Positions 36,240 to 49,231 of a DNA stretch of 64,000 nt are shown one piece after another. Source of the DNA: Cercis canadensis (Eukaryota; Streptophyta; Magnoliopsida; Fabales; Fabaceae); NCBI GenBank assembly GCA_003255065.1, contig QAOA01008791.1:357463-421462 (forward strand). The letters run 5' to 3'. Position 1 is the stretch's first letter. Each line of letters opens with the position of its first letter. The notes under the pieces are model-generated. The model had not been told where the DNA came from. It saw only the letters and a program-made list of their open reading frames with translations, and did no database searches. The translations under genes were made by a program, and so were the position numbers.

Positions 36240-36520
36240 ATACGAAGAGAAAAATGGTATGGCCATTGGCCAGGTAAGTGGAAGGTAGGTGTCTACGTGA
36301 GAGACATGAGCAAAGGGGTTGGGGGTGGGGCCACCAAGCCATGGATGCACCTGCGCACCACTACCAGAAGCGAGAGTTACGGTCTTTAAGACGCCGGTAG
36401 CGGTGGGGGCAGCAAAGCAAGTCACCGGATTTAACACTCTGCCTTTGTTTGCCTGCCACTGGCGGGCGGCAACACTATGGTATTCGCCGTCACCGGCAGC
36501 CACGTTCCTTGCCCACTTAC
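36240..36520. other. GC-rich island of unknown nature
   Basis: It stands out from the AT-rich surroundings with words such as ggttgggggtggggccacc and ctgccactggcgggcggc. Open frames on both strands match no family I know. It could be a gene relic, an unrecognised repeat or an upstream regulatory block. Confidence 0.3.
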
Positions 36521-37850
36521 TTTTCAGTGATTTTCTTACTACTATTAATTTACCTATTAACATAAGTAACTTACTTAAATGTTTTTTAATAATTCAAATT
36601 TAATTAAAGCTCATTGTTTACCCCTCAAAAAAAAAAAACTCATTAATATATAATTTTGTGAAGAAAATGCGACGTGGAGTATTATATCTCTTGCTTGATT
36701 ATTTGAGGGTTTCTAGAATTTGTCAATTATCAAGCAAACTAAATATAATAATTTGTTGACAATTACAAGAAGAAGTAAGAAAAAGGAGGTACAGTACTTA
36801 AGTATAATTCAAGAAACACAAATTTGATGATAATTAATTAAAAGTAAGATTTATTTTCCTTAAAAATTTTGAAAAAAAAGGAGTATGTTATAGTGTAAAA
36901 GAAATATAAAAAAATTAATTATTTTTTTAGTTGAAGGCTACACAACACAATATGGATATACTATTTTTTCTTATTATCTCATTTAACCTTAGTTCTAATA
37001 AAATTTGCATGCATAACTTTCGTGATAAAAATTATAATACTTATATTGAGATTTGAGATATCTCTTTAAAAATGAAATGATAATATTATTAAAATAAAGT
37101 GAGAAGCATATATTTAAAACAAAAATATACTCTTATTGTTGTAATTAGAGTATGTATCCTTAAAATTACTGGTAAAAAATTTAATTTTGATGCGTGAAAA
37201 TTGACTTAAAAATATTATTACTATTGAAATAAAAATAATTTAAAAAAAAATAACATGATAAGATTATAAATAGAAAATACTTTTTAGCAAGAAAAAGAAA
37301 TCAAATAGTTTAAAGATGAGAATTTGACGGATGTTGATAAGTATTTGAAACCTTTTTAAGATTTTAATTCATAGAGAATTAAAAAATTTAAACAATGAAA
37401 GTTATTAATTTCATTTGATTAATGTGTTAGTGAAAAGTAAAAAGAACAGAAAAGAAAAGAAAATAATTTGAAAAGCAAAATGAAAAGGTCAAAGGAGGAG
37501 TACTCCTCCTCAATTTTACGGTTTTGCCCTTATGCCAGAAAGGAAGTTCAAAACTGCCATCAACAAGCGAGGTAGTATTCGATAAAATTATAATCATCAG
37601 TTCAGCGAATAGGCGACCAGCAATGATACTCTGCTTTCCACAGTTTACTCACAAAGTCCAATCTTCTCCTTCTTCTTCTGCCTTCGCACCATTTATTCCT
37701 CATCTTCTTATTGGTGTTTACTAAATACCCAGAACGTTTGGCTTTTTAAAAATTAAAACTGAAGAGAAAGCAACAAAGAAAATTGAGGTATTGAAGAAGA
37801 ACGGCAAAGGTGGGCATGTGAAGACGCTATTGATAGAAGTAAAAGAAACA
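36521..37850 (+). promoter_or_regulatory. Upstream region and probable 5' UTR of the BBX gene
   Basis: AT-rich to about 37480. The last ~350 bp has a pyrimidine-rich stretch (cttctccttcttcttctgcc near 37666) typical of plant leaders. No certain TATA box was located. Confidence 0.35.
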
Positions 37851-39890
37851 ATGCGAACGCTTTGCGACGTGTGTGAGAGTGCCGCTGCAATTCTCTTCTG
37901 CGCTGCCGATGAGGCTGCTCTTTGCCTTGCATGCGACGAAAAGGTTCTAATTTTGATCTTAGCTTGATTGAATCTGGATTCAACTATTGATCCATAATCT
38001 ATTTGATGAATAAATTTTCTAAATTCAAAACTAGTTTCTAGAGACCCTGATGATTTCATTCCTTCCATTCATCAAGAATAAGGAATTGTTTATTGGGTAT
38101 TCTTATTTTCATGAATAAGAAGATAAGATTTAAGTGTTTGCTCCCATAGTTGAATTTTTGTGTTGATGACTTCCTCTGGCGAAATAGTAGTGATTTATGA
38201 AACAAATTCGAGTTGCTTTATTCAGATTGTGATTGGAGGAGCAGTTGAAACCAGAAGTTGCTTTCATACTCTTATTTCAGATATTGTTGAAACAGTCTCA
38301 TCTACAAAGCAATATATATATTTCATACATTGAGGGGCAATCTTTCCTGTCTTCATCATTTATTGTTCAGTCTATAGTTGATGCAGCTCCTCTCTCTCAT
38401 AAGTTGTTAAATGATTAATGTACTCAGTCCTTTCTTAGATCCACATGGTACTTTTGTTTTGCATTTACCTTCATTTTAGATGTTTCTTGTTATTGATGTA
38501 CTGACTTTTGTTAAACATGACCAAACTGAACGAGTTCTTTTTACCTTGTTCTCTAAGGGTATTTGTCCAATTTTGCCTTTATTCTGTTCCATGCACTATC
38601 TCTCTTTCGCATTTAAGACTATGCTTCTCAGCCATTACACGTTGAATGTTTCCCAATCATTTTTTAGAGGCTTAATATGGAGATTGAAAGACATAAAATT
38701 GGGATCTCAAAATTGGTGTTGGGAGTCACATGAAACTAACACAAAACAATATACTTAATAAAATTAAAAGTATGCACCAGCCATTTGAATCCCATATTTT
38801 TTATGTCAACACATCTTACATGTGAATCCCATATTTTTTGCAAGACGTTGTAATAGTTACAGAGGCCCACTTGCTTTTGCTGATTCTGAACTTTTTTTGG
38901 CACTATAATTCCTACAATATTTAATAAAAGTACCACATCGTATAGGTTTTTTTTTTTGATGTTTTGTTTTTATATGTCTTCATTTTTGTGATTCACGTTG
39001 GAGTTTCAGGTCCATATGTGTAACAAGCTTGCTAGTAGACATGTGCGGGTTGGGCTTGCTGACCCCACTGATGTTCCGCGCTGTGACATATGTGAAAATG
39101 CACCTGGTACTGAAGATTTTCTTTTGCAAGATTGTGCATTGTCAAATACTGTATGAGAGTTAAAGTTTTCTCCCTTCTGGTGGAAATTTGTTTGTAGCTT
39201 TCTTTTACTGTGAGATAGACGGCAGTTCACTGTGTCTGCAATGCGATATGATTGTTCATGTTGGTGGTAAAAGAACACATGAAAGATATCTTCTATTGAG
39301 ACAGAGAGCTGAGGTCTGTGTTCCACTACAAGAAAGTTTCAGACTTCATAGATATTCTGAAATTTACATGTTGTCTTATGACTTTTTTTTTTTTTCTGTA
39401 GTTTCCAGGTGACAAACATGGCCGATTGGATGAACTAGGGCTTCAACTCGTTGATCAAAAAGAATTAAGGATAGACCAAAGTCAGCCTCTTAAGGTAAAA
39501 TCAAGAGATAGTGAGCAGAATCACAGGGTCTCGCCTGTTCCAATGCTAGAAAATAATATCGATGCTCATGGAAAAATGGACAAAAAACTAATCGATCTAA
39601 ATGCTAGGCCACAGCGGTTAAACAGACAAGCATCAAACAACCAGGTAATTGTTCTCTAATGTCCATATTAACTTGATTTCTTTATTCAGGTGCTGTTTTG
39701 TATTTTCTAACCCTCATTTCATGGTTTCTTAAGTATGTAGAAACCGCAGGTTCTGATGCTTGGTTTAGTTTAAATGTGAAATGATCTATTTTCATTGTAG
39801 GAACATGGTATGGATATTTCAAGTGGCAATAATAATGAATCTGCAAGTGTTGTACCAGTAGAATCCTTCAAAAGAGAGCATGAGAAGTAA
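37851..39890 (+). CDS. BBX18/19: Double B-box zinc-finger protein, BBX18/BBX19 type
   Basis: Nuclear B-box regulator; Arabidopsis BBX18 and BBX19 act in light signalling, thermomorphogenesis and flowering by binding partner proteins. Five exons: 37851-37943, 39010-39106, 39198-39313, 39402-39644 and 39801-39890, totalling 639 nt (212 aa), all in phase. The start [20 protein letters not shown] is the conserved N-terminus. B-box 1 covers residues 5-45 (Cys/Asp/His zinc ligands, [12 protein letters not shown] after it) and B-box 2 about 56-98 ([33 protein letters not shown]). There is no CCT domain, as expected for this group. The C-terminus has [12 protein letters not shown] and [12 protein letters not shown], both typical of BBX18/19. 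Intron 1 is long (about 1.07 kb) and falls inside B-box 1. The gene points towards the aldolase gene, tail-to-tail. Confidence 0.94.
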
Positions 39891-42251
39891 TAAAGGTACA
39901 ACATATGTCATGGGTTAAGACTACAGATATATGCTAAGTTTTCTGTTTCTCCTTTTATATGATTTAACTTTGATTTGTGGATCATGCGTGGACCATAATC
40001 ACTACCAGGAAAAAAATGTGTTTAGAGGATGCTGATCTCATGAATTGGCATCAGATTTTAGTAACTACATGAAAGCAATTTGAGATTTTTGTGAGGGAAT
40101 GATAAATACTTAGAGAAGAAGTGGGATAATAAGAGAATAGAGTGAAGTAGGAATGGAACGAGTCTTAAGGTCATTCAAATATTGTGACTACATCATCATC
40201 GTCTTCTTCTACTATCGGTATATGCTTGAAACTCTTTCAAGCTTTTAATTCATTTGAGGTGCCATTCCTTCTCAAAAAGCCAAGGAGCTAGCTGATGATA
40301 TACATGTATTGATTTTTTAGCAGATATTTGGAGGCAGCACTACCGTTAGACTAATTAGCTTAAGTATTTAGTTAAAAAACAGGGAAACAATGTTTTGTTA
40401 GCTAGTTTTGTAAGAGTACCATTTCTCAGTAATTGGGAATCTGAATTGCGGTTTAACATATCAATAAACAGCTGAACTTCTATACGGTACGGCTCTCAGA
40501 ATCAATAATTTTTTCCAGGCTTATCTTGCAGTCCCAGTTATAATTAGTGACCTAGTTATCATTTTTGTTTCTTCTTTTCCTTTCTCATACACATTTTTCA
40601 TCTACCAAAAGTAGGTTGTACTTTTCAGATTCTTTATTTTCTTAGAATTTATTGATTATAATTTCCATTTACTTTTTTTATATTTGCAGATGTTCCTGGA
40701 CTGCTGATTCTCCAACCTTCAAAAATCTATTCATCTCTACCATTTTAAAGATTCTGAAAGTTACATTAATCCTTGTGAATAGTTTATTCGCTGAAGAGAA
40801 AATTTAAAAATGTACCAAAACGATGTCTCTCACTTGACAGGAAATGGGTCTGTGCTACTAAATTTTAATGAAGTTGTTCTTGCTATTTGTCATCTCCCTG
40901 CGTACCTATAACAAGCGGACCACACACTGAATAGACTGACTCTGATTACTTACTAAGGATTTTAATTGAAGCTCAGTTTCCATTGGGAAAAGAAACCCCA
41001 CCAAAACAAAAGAGAAAATGGAAATGTTGCTGGGGACTTAACTGCAAGTCACTCCAGGTTTATGAGTATTTGTGTTACCTCTACTTTATTCACTTACTAG
41101 CTCATTCTTAAGGAGACAAGCAGAATCAGCGTTCAACCATTCCTAGAGATCGTCGTAGAACCTCTTCATGGTGGTGCCACATTGAGTTTTGTTTCAGTAG
41201 AAAACTAAAAATAAGAAACCGCGAATTGAGCAGGTTGATTCATCTTAAGCCATGTCAGTTTATGTTGTTCCTGTACCATGAAATCCGTCATTATCTGACA
41301 TTGCTTCACAGAAGAAGTGAACATAACGTGGAGACAGCCCTTCTAATAAAAGGATCATATTTATGAAAAAAAGTTTAACAGAATGAACAAGATTTTTAAC
41401 CAAACACTGCAGAAGTGGAAAAAGAGACTAGTTTGTTTAAAGCTACTCTCTCATCTATACACTTCATGAACTTATTGTATATGGCCAATGTGTGACTGCT
41501 GTGGCGCTGGAGGGAGAATGGATACTTCCAAATCTGTTTCTACACGAGAAGTTCCAATAGAAGAGGCACTGCAATATGGGAGCTTCGCGTGCTTATCTGC
41601 TACTTTCAAACTTTGAAATTCTATAGCTTGGCTTAACTTGGCAGTGGCATTAATATTACTAATGAAAAAGCTGTTTAACTCCAATAATACACATGCTATA
41701 TATTTATATGTGCAGTTTGGAAGTGTCTTCTAAATCCCTTTCTTATGTCAGCTTCTACTTATGAATGCTGATCTTTACGTGATTGAGTTTTTGATAAAAA
41801 GATTGAAATGGGATCACAGAGCAGCACAATGGATGGTGGTGGCTATAGATAATTGTTCTATTTTAACATACCACAGTATAGGGATAGAAGAGATAGTACT
41901 GATCAGCACAATTTAAGGTAGTTTCTGGTTCTTAGCAGAGCTTATCCAACAGGCACTTGCTCATGCCGCTATTATTCCTCTTAGAGCCATGCAAGGTTTT
42001 TTGCGGTTAATGCAGGATGGGCTTTTGAACTGCCGAGATTCAAGCATTTTAGTATATGATGATGCATATTCAAGTACATGATTCCTAACTCATTACCAAG
42101 AAGTTTATTAAGTACATGTAATCATGAACAAAAATAGTCTCCAAGACTATAAAGCATTACACATTTTAGACAAATTAGTCTGCCATTGTTCTTCACCATA
42201 TTCTGTTACTGCTGCTGCTACTGCTTCACTTATCACTTCAATACAAACAGC
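39891..42251. other. Region between the BBX and aldolase stop codons
   Basis: About 2.36 kb. The first several hundred bases may hold the BBX 3' UTR, and a possible spliced 3' UTR exon begins near 40690 after a tttgcag. The end near 42180-42251 is likely the aldolase 3' UTR. No gene or repeat partner was found. Confidence 0.4.
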
Positions 42252-44446
42252 TTAGTAGACGTAGCCCTTGACGAACAATTCCTTTTTGGCCTCCTCAGAT
42301 TCACCCTCACCAGTGTACTTTCCAAGCTGAGCAAGTGAGTTGGACTTGGCACGGAGAAGGAGTGCATCCTGTGCTGCCTTCACGTTCTCTGGCCTGCCTC
42401 CCCATGTCTTCAAGGCCGTGTTTTGGAGGGCTCTGGCATATGAGAAAGACACATGCCATGGGTTGGGACCTTGGTTCATGGCATTCAAGTTCAAGGTCGC
42501 TTCAACCTCAGATTGTCCACCAGACAAAAACTGCATGATTGATACAACTTTTGTCAGTAAATGAATGACTATATAGTATAAGGGAAACTTGGGATTTAAA
42601 CAATAATGTGGTTGGCACTTACCATAATTCCAGGGACAGCAGAGGGAATTCTCCTGTGAAGGAGATTGAGGGTGTATGAAGCAACTGTCTCAGGAGAGAC
42701 CCTCTCCTTGGACTCAGCTCCGGGAGTAACCATGCTAGGCTTGAGGAGGATACCCTCAAAGGTGACATTGTTCTCAGCAAGGTAGAAGAAAACCTCAGCC
42801 CACACCTTTTGGGCCACTTCGAAAGTCCTGTCAATGTTGTGCTCACCATCGAGCAAGATCTCTGGCTCCACAATTGGGACCAACCCATTGTCCTAAACCG
42901 TTAAATGACAAAATTTTTCCCATTAGAATTGGTAGCAAAGCAATACAAAGGCACTCTTCATTCTTCAAACATGTATCAAATCAAAACTAACTAGGTAGAT
43001 AAAGGCTTAGAATTTACTCAAGTAGTAATTTCAATGGTTTTCTCACCTGAGCAATGGCAGCGTAGCGAGCCAGACCCCAGGCTGCTTCCTTGACTGCCAG
43101 AGCAGAGGGACCGTTGGGGATGCTCACAACAGTACGCCTAATTGATTGAACAAATACAAGTTAAGTTTCATATTATGTAAAAATAGGCATCATATTCTTT
43201 CTATATTTGCTGAAAACATGGGAATTCATGCATACACTCACCATTTGGCGAAACGTGCACCTTGCTGGTAGTATGCAGCTGTGCGAGAGGCAAGGCCGTC
43301 AAGACCCTGGCACCATGACTCATCGTTGGAACCAGCTAGAGGCACCAAACCCTATTGTTCTCATCATGTAAATCACGTATTAACATTTTTACTGTCCCAT
43401 AAACTCACTCTCCCCATCCTCTTAAACATAATAGAGGGTAATTATACATGCAGAGTGGGTGCAAATTGTACACCTGTATACTATATCTATGTGTATACCA
43501 AATAATTTATCAAATATGCTTGTAAAGTAAGATTTTTATACAGTTTGAGGTTTCTCCTCGTCAATTAAAATGCTAATAATAAAGCGCATATATATAAGTC
43601 ATATTCACAATATTTACTGATTTGAAAATCATATAATTCTAATCACATAAATAACCATCATAAGGCGCCATAACAAATATCAAAATCACAATTAGATTAA
43701 ACAAACATCTATACCTAAGCACAGATCAGATTGGTAAGAGCATTACTGGTATTACTTTCATTATTAGTCAAAGCACAGCACAATGTGAAATAGCATTGAG
43801 CTACATTCACTTATCTACGGGACTTGAAACAACAAATTAAGGGCTGCAATTTCCAAATGGCTTACCTTGTCGACTTTGATACCAGGGACAATCTTTTGCT
43901 CAACAAGGACATCAACAATTTTCCTGCCATCAACTGTGGATTGGTAGAGAGTTTCCTCAAAGAGAATGGCACCAGAGATGTACTGACCAAGGCCAGGAGC
44001 TGTCACAAGCAGGGTACGGTATGCTTGGCGGTTAGCTTCAGTGTTCTCAAGCCCAATTGAGGCCAAACGCTTCCCACAGGTAGCATTAGACTCATCCATG
44101 GCCAAGATACCACGCCCTGGAGAGGCAATAATTTTCTGCACACACAATATCTTTGCTTAGTATAAGGGAAATAATAAATTTTCTTGCATGCTTGTTTGAA
44201 GAAGTTGGTTTGGTTATTAATTAGAGGCTTAATTAGAGCTTGTGAGTTGTGACATATTTTATAACATACCGCGGTCTTGACGAGCTCATCAGTGTAGGAA
44301 CCAGCTCTAATGGTGAGTGCTGATGGGGTGGAGGGGCTGCATCGAACAACGGAAACTGAAGGTTGGCGCAGGGTCTGGCCCTTCACCCACTCAGACTTGT
44401 CAAGAACTGGGGATGATTTGAGAAGAGTTGCAGATGCAGAGGCCAT
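42252..44446 (-). CDS. FBA: Chloroplastic class I fructose-bisphosphate aldolase
   Basis: Calvin-cycle and plastid glycolysis enzyme that reversibly condenses dihydroxyacetone phosphate with glyceraldehyde 3-phosphate or erythrose 4-phosphate. Six exons on the minus strand: 44270-44446, 43866-44135, 43242-43351, 43047-43137, 42623-42892 and 42252-42530, totalling 1197 nt (398 aa), the normal length. A plastid transit peptide ([20 protein letters not shown]) precedes the mature start near [13 protein letters not shown]. Conserved blocks are [39 protein letters not shown] and the Schiff-base lysine K267 in [12 protein letters not shown], then [19 protein letters not shown]. The protein ends GYVY, as in other plastid aldolases. 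All exon joints are in phase and no residue of the active site is missing. Confidence 0.96.
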
Positions 44447-44545
44447 TGTTTGCTTCAGCTAGCAGACTATTCAGCACTACTATTATCTTATCCCCTCTAG
44501 CTTGCCCTTAATGCGCCTCTTTACCACACATGCACTCACTCTCTG

Positions 44546-44553
44546 TATTTATA
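44546..44553 (-). promoter_or_regulatory. TATA box of the aldolase gene
   Basis: TATAAATA on the minus strand, about 100 bp upstream of the ATG, fits a strongly expressed photosynthetic gene. GATAAG (I-box-like) also occurs near 44486-44496 but would lie in the leader. Confidence 0.6.
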
Positions 44554-45272
44554 ATTGTTAAGTGATGTCTTATTTGAGGCTGCTGTGACCCAACCTATCC
44601 TGCCTTGACATGTGGATGATAATTCCTGCTGACTTGGCATTTTGTATACGTGGTTGAAATGGATGGTTTTTTTCTCACCTCGTAAAAAATCACTTGAGAA
44701 AATGAATAAAACTGGGATATTTTTCTCCCTTGTGTTCTGGTAATGACAAATGTATAACATTCATCATAAAGGGTAGAGATTAGTGTTGCTCATTTGGAGA
44801 GTAAGTATGAGGTTACGATTTCCTTACCTTCTTTGTCTGCTTCTCAGTGATTAATGGTCATGGTTTAATTACAGGAGCTGGTGGGGATCCACGGTAGATA
44901 GTATGCCATGTCAGTCACTCCATGTGATTGCTCCAACATCCCCTGCCACGCATGCAGACCAACGGCTTAGGAATTTCCGTTGCCTATACCAATTTTACAC
45001 ACACACAATTATGCACCAACTCTTTATGATAAGTAGAAGTTGGTATACCAAATTTTTTATAAGTCATACTATACTCAACTCATGTATCACATATATAGGA
45101 GGACCCGCTCTGTATTTAGTGTCACCAAGAATGCGAACTAAAAGCTAACATATAGGAGCTGAAAGACCTTTTACACTTGTGGAGAGACCATATTTATTAC
45201 TTGAAATCAGTTTTCACTTTAAGCTACAATTACATAGGCTAATGCAAACAAATTAGTGAAAGATTTTTTTTT
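44554..45272. other. Aldolase upstream region, otherwise nothing recognised
   Basis: It probably holds aldolase promoter elements. Short open frames have no recognisable similarity. Confidence 0.35.
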
Positions 45273-45531
45273 GGGTAAAATGACTAAAAAAAAATACAGG
45301 TTTGTAAAGTATTTACGTAAATTGGATAGTTTGAAAATTATTTATCAATTTTGAGTAGTTTTGATTAAATTATTGATATGCACGTAGAAAAAAAAGTCAA
45401 AGTAGCATGATTTATTTTGTCTGTGTCCCATGAATAAAATAATTAAAAGTGCATTATTTTGGTAAATAGTTTGTACAGTACTCCATTTTAATAAATAATT
45501 TATCAAAATATATTTTGTTAGTCAATTTGTT
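45273..45531. mobile_element. MITE-E copy (foldback)
   Basis: The left end ggtaaaatgactaaaaaaaa and the complement of the right end aacaaattgactaacaaaat are inverted. The inner arms share aaatagtttgtac/atagtttgaaaattattta words. A probable 9-bp TSD is gattttttt with one mismatch on the right. Confidence 0.65.
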
Positions 45532-45754
45532 GATTTTTTGGCATTCTAGTATTGCATTTACTGTTTAGTCTATAATCAATAACAGGAAGTTGCTACTAGA
45601 AAATCATACTAAGATGAACAAGATCATCAAACCCATTGAAAGATAGGTAGTTAAGGTAACTTTGAAGTTGGGTGAATAGAAAGTTTGGTATTCATATTCA
45701 GCCTCCTTCACCGTTCCCCTTAAAGCTTATTCTTCCTTTACCCATTTTTGGAAA

Positions 45755-46003
45755 AGTAAAACCCTTTATTAGTTCTTAGAAAATGTAACTCCTAACAAAT
45801 TCATCATTTACAAAATTTTCGGTGATAAATTAATCCTTGAATTATTATTTCATTGAACAAATTAATCCTCTAGTAGGATCCCGTTAGTGATATTTAAGAA
45901 TCAATTTGTCTGACAGAATAATAATTTAAAGACCAATTTATCATCAAAATTTTTTGAAAGATGAATTTGTTAGTGATTGTATTTTTTAAGGGAAGTTTTA
46001 CTC
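45755..46003. mobile_element. MITE-D copy 2, 249 bp, perfect 9-bp TSD
   Basis: It begins agtaaaac and ends gttttactc, with inverted arms of roughly 100 bp. The TSD ttttggaaa occurs at 45746-45754 and 46004-46012. It forms the first part of the long direct repeat. Confidence 0.85.
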
Positions 46004-46141
46004 TTTTGGAAATTACTGTATGAATAGGAAAAATTGTATGAAATTGAGTGGGTTAAATTAAAATTGTAAAGTGGTTGACAAGTGTGAAATAGAATGGTAT
46101 AAAACTATGATGCATGAGTAACATAACTTAATAAATAAAAA
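45755..46141 (+). repeat. Long direct repeat, left copy
   Basis: 387 bp, MITE-D plus about 138 bp of its right flank. It aligns with 52056-52451 with scattered mismatches. The LTR element begins immediately after it. Confidence 0.9.
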
Positions 46142-46142
46142 T

Positions 46143-46621
46143 TGACGATGCCTAAGTCGAAGGTCGAGGTACGTCACGCGGAACTTCAAAGGGTCTTTGA
46201 TGGAGGTGGAGACCTCCGAGGTAGATAAATTCCGGGATGATGATATGTTGAGGTCAACAAGTCCGAGCTTGTTGGACTCCGAGGTGAGTATATCTTCAAG
46301 TTGGTGTTCTGTAAAGTTGGTGAGGACCGAGATCTCCTGAAATAAGAAAAAGGGGGGCTGGACTCTTATTTCCGGGCTCCGAAGATTAAGTTAGTTCGTT
46401 CCGACCTGATAGTGTAATTTAAGCAGGTTTTTCAGATCCCCTTGCCTTTGATAGTAGGGGCTATTTATAGGAGAAATTTTGGGTCTTTTGGCGGGTCGCA
46501 CAATGGGCTACCGGGTCGCGTAATGGGCTACTGGGTCGCCCATCATCTTTAATTATGAAATGGGCCCCTGGTATATTGGGCCTTTTGTCCTATTTTTGGG
46601 CCTTTAGGATGGTCCATTACA
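46143..46621 (-). repeat. 3' LTR of the Tat element
   Basis: 479 bp, reading TGTAATGG...CATCGTCA on the minus strand. A polypurine tract (gaggggcaag) lies directly next to its start at 46622-46631, and a minus-strand TATA box (CTATAAATAGCCCC) lies near 46455-46470. Confidence 0.78.
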
Positions 46622-47154
46622 CTTGCCCCTCAAAAGCTCGGATTTCGGGGCTACGATCTCCGAGTTAGGGGTCGATGTAAAAATGAATCCTTCCTGTTTG
46701 ACTGACTGCGATCTCCTAGTTAAGGGTCGGTATAAAAATGAGTTCTTTCTGATGACTTTTCATTTTCTTCTAGCTTGCCATGTGTTTGCTTTTTACTGGT
46801 AGTAGGTTTGAGTGCAATGATGGCTACCGGAAATTGCGTGTCTCAAGGCGAAGGAAAGCTGCTATAGATGTGACGTTCGTACTTCCCAAGTTAACAACGG
46901 CGATTCCTTAGCCGTAGGATCCAGATGATGATGGACGGACGGATGGAAAATCCTTAATGGTATAAATAGGGAAGTTTTTGATTTCGCCCAAATTTTGAAA
47001 AAGACGTTTCGAAAAGTTTGTCTAGGTCGGAGAAAACTAGAGAACTTCTTAGGGACTCTTTTCAGCAAACCGAAGCTCAAAATTTGTTAAAACAGGTAGA
47101 CTTCTCTGCCTATTTTTGCTAGATCTTTTCTTGGCGAGTTTCTTTCTTGGAGAT

Positions 47155-49231
47155 ATGGGATCTTCTGAAAAAACTCCTCAAGACATTCCTGGGTGCTCTC
47201 GGGGGAATAATGTCGGGGTTTCTTCCTCTTCTCAAGTTTCTGTACCTTTCTTTGTTCAATCATCCATTAGGACCACTAGGTCTTCCATTCGATCTAAAGA
47301 TATAAAAAATCTGAAAGATAACTTTCCCGAGTTAGACTGAAACTGCCACCATTTCGATCTGGAGGCATCTCTTCGAGATTCTCCTGTCTGCGATAACTGT
47401 CCTGATAACAATTTCTTTATTTTTAACTTAGCATACATGGATAAGGCTAGAGCCGAGCTCACCTTAACTGAATTCGAAGTAGATTTCTTTCAAAAAATAA
47501 ATGCAGCTCCCTCCCAGCTTCATTCGAATGGGTGGGGTTTTCTCCGAGCTTTTTAGAATATGTGCGTCTTGCTGTTAGTAGACGCCCGAGTAGACGTCTT
47601 TTTTCATTTTTTTACTTTAAAAGATGTTAAAGACTCAGACCAAGACTTTATATATATAGCGAGCTGCTCTCGATTATGCTTAATGAAGATTTTCGAGGAG
47701 TCGGCTAAGGGATGGAAGGATCAATTCTTCCAGGTAACTGTGCTGATCTGGGATGGGGTACCCAGGCCAGATAAGGCATTTTTCCTGGACGAGTATGGGA
47801 AACCCCGTTTTCCCTTGAGGTGGGTTCAGTATGTGAACAAAGGGCGAGCGTGCTCTATGGATGAATATGATCCAGAGGCTCGTCGTATTATAGGGGTTAT
47901 TTCTGAGCTTACGTACAGCAAATTCGACCAAGTCAGGCTGAAAGCAAAAGATTTAATTGGTCGGTATCTGGCTGCTTGCAGTTTTGGTTTTTTAGAGAAT
48001 TATTAATATGACTAACTGTTTTTGGCTTTTATGCATGCAGACGAGAGAATCAGTAAGGACGAAATGGTGAGATTGTCCAAGCTGGCCAAGTTTGGAGGGG
48101 TTGTGCCAAGAGGTGGACCAGTCATTAGGGACGTGGAGGAATCCGCCGTCTGAGCAACTGAGCCCTCTCGAATTATAGCTGCGGAACCGGTTTCAATGGT
48201 GTCTGCAGACAGAGCTCGAGGGAAGCGTCCTGTGGAAGAGGACTCGTCAGCCGACCTTAGAAAGAGGGATCAGGGAGATCGTGGCTCCAAAAAGCACAAG
48301 ACTTCGCACTTCGATCATGCTCGGACGGGCACTTCTTCCAGTCAACCGCGGCAGGAGTCTTCTAATGAGGTCAAATCTCTAGACCTTTTTACCGCCGAGC
48401 TGGCCAACGGTAATCTTTTCCATTCAAGCCATTCACTTTGGAACACCCGATTTTCTGTTCAGGATAGGGTTGACTCCATCCTCTCGACGGCCGACGTGGA
48501 AAGGGTGAGCCAGTCGTCGGTGGACCAGCTGTTGAAGTATTTGCTTGCCAACGCCACCCGGGATCTTGCTGCTATCCGAGGTGTGCAGAAACGGACGCCG
48601 CTCTAAAGAAGTTGCAGGATGAGGAGGAAATGCTCCGAGTCGAGAAAGATTCAGTTTTGGACGCTCTAAAAAATTCGGAGGACGAGATTCAGCTTTTAAG
48701 GGAGGAGAATGAGAGCCTTGAAGTTCAACAATTAGCTCCGGCCCTTGAAGCTCGAGACAAAGTCGAGGCAGAGAACAGATAGCTCTGTCTTGATATACAG
48801 GAGCTGGAGGAGCGGCATGAGGCTGGGACCAAAGAAATTGAACGCACCCTCTCCGTGGCCAAAGAAGTGCAGAAGCAGCAGGACGAGTTAAGGAACAAGA
48901 TGGCTCGCCGACTTGACCGTGCTCGCCGGTCAAAATAAAGGCAGAGAGAGAGCGTGCCGAGCTACAGATACGGCAGAATTATGCTGCTGCTTTTAAGGAA
49001 GGGTTCGATCATGCCACCAACCAAGCGAAACTGCAATTTTCCGACCTTAAAGAAGACCATATGGCGTACTTTAAGAAGATCAAAGACGGCCAACTGGTTG
49101 ATGAGAGTGAGAGTGAAGAGGATGATGGGGGTGATGATGCGACTCTGAAGCTTGAAGTGTCTTTGGAGGATTATGACACCCCTTCCGATGGCGAGGAAGA
49201 GCTTTTATCCAGAACGGAAGGGGGGAATTAA
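47155..49231 (+). pseudogene. Antisense extra ORF of the Tat element
   Basis: Plus-strand coding remnant, opposite to pol. It starts MGSSEKTPQDIPGCSRG and contains the plant putative transposon/gag-like domain (RFPLRWVQYVNKGRACSMDE). A charged, coiled-coil rich half follows, ending in an acidic tail. A TATA-like tataaatagg sits upstream near 46970. The family is known to splice this ORF. The protein's function is not known. Broken copy. Confidence 0.7.

Noticed and set aside
36147-36603. Long ORFs on both strands in the GC-rich island
   Set aside because: High GC removes stops in every frame; neither translation resembles a known protein.
42335-42888. Antisense and shifted frames within the aldolase exons
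   Set aside because: They are by-products of a strongly biased coding sequence; the minus-strand aldolase reading explains the region completely.
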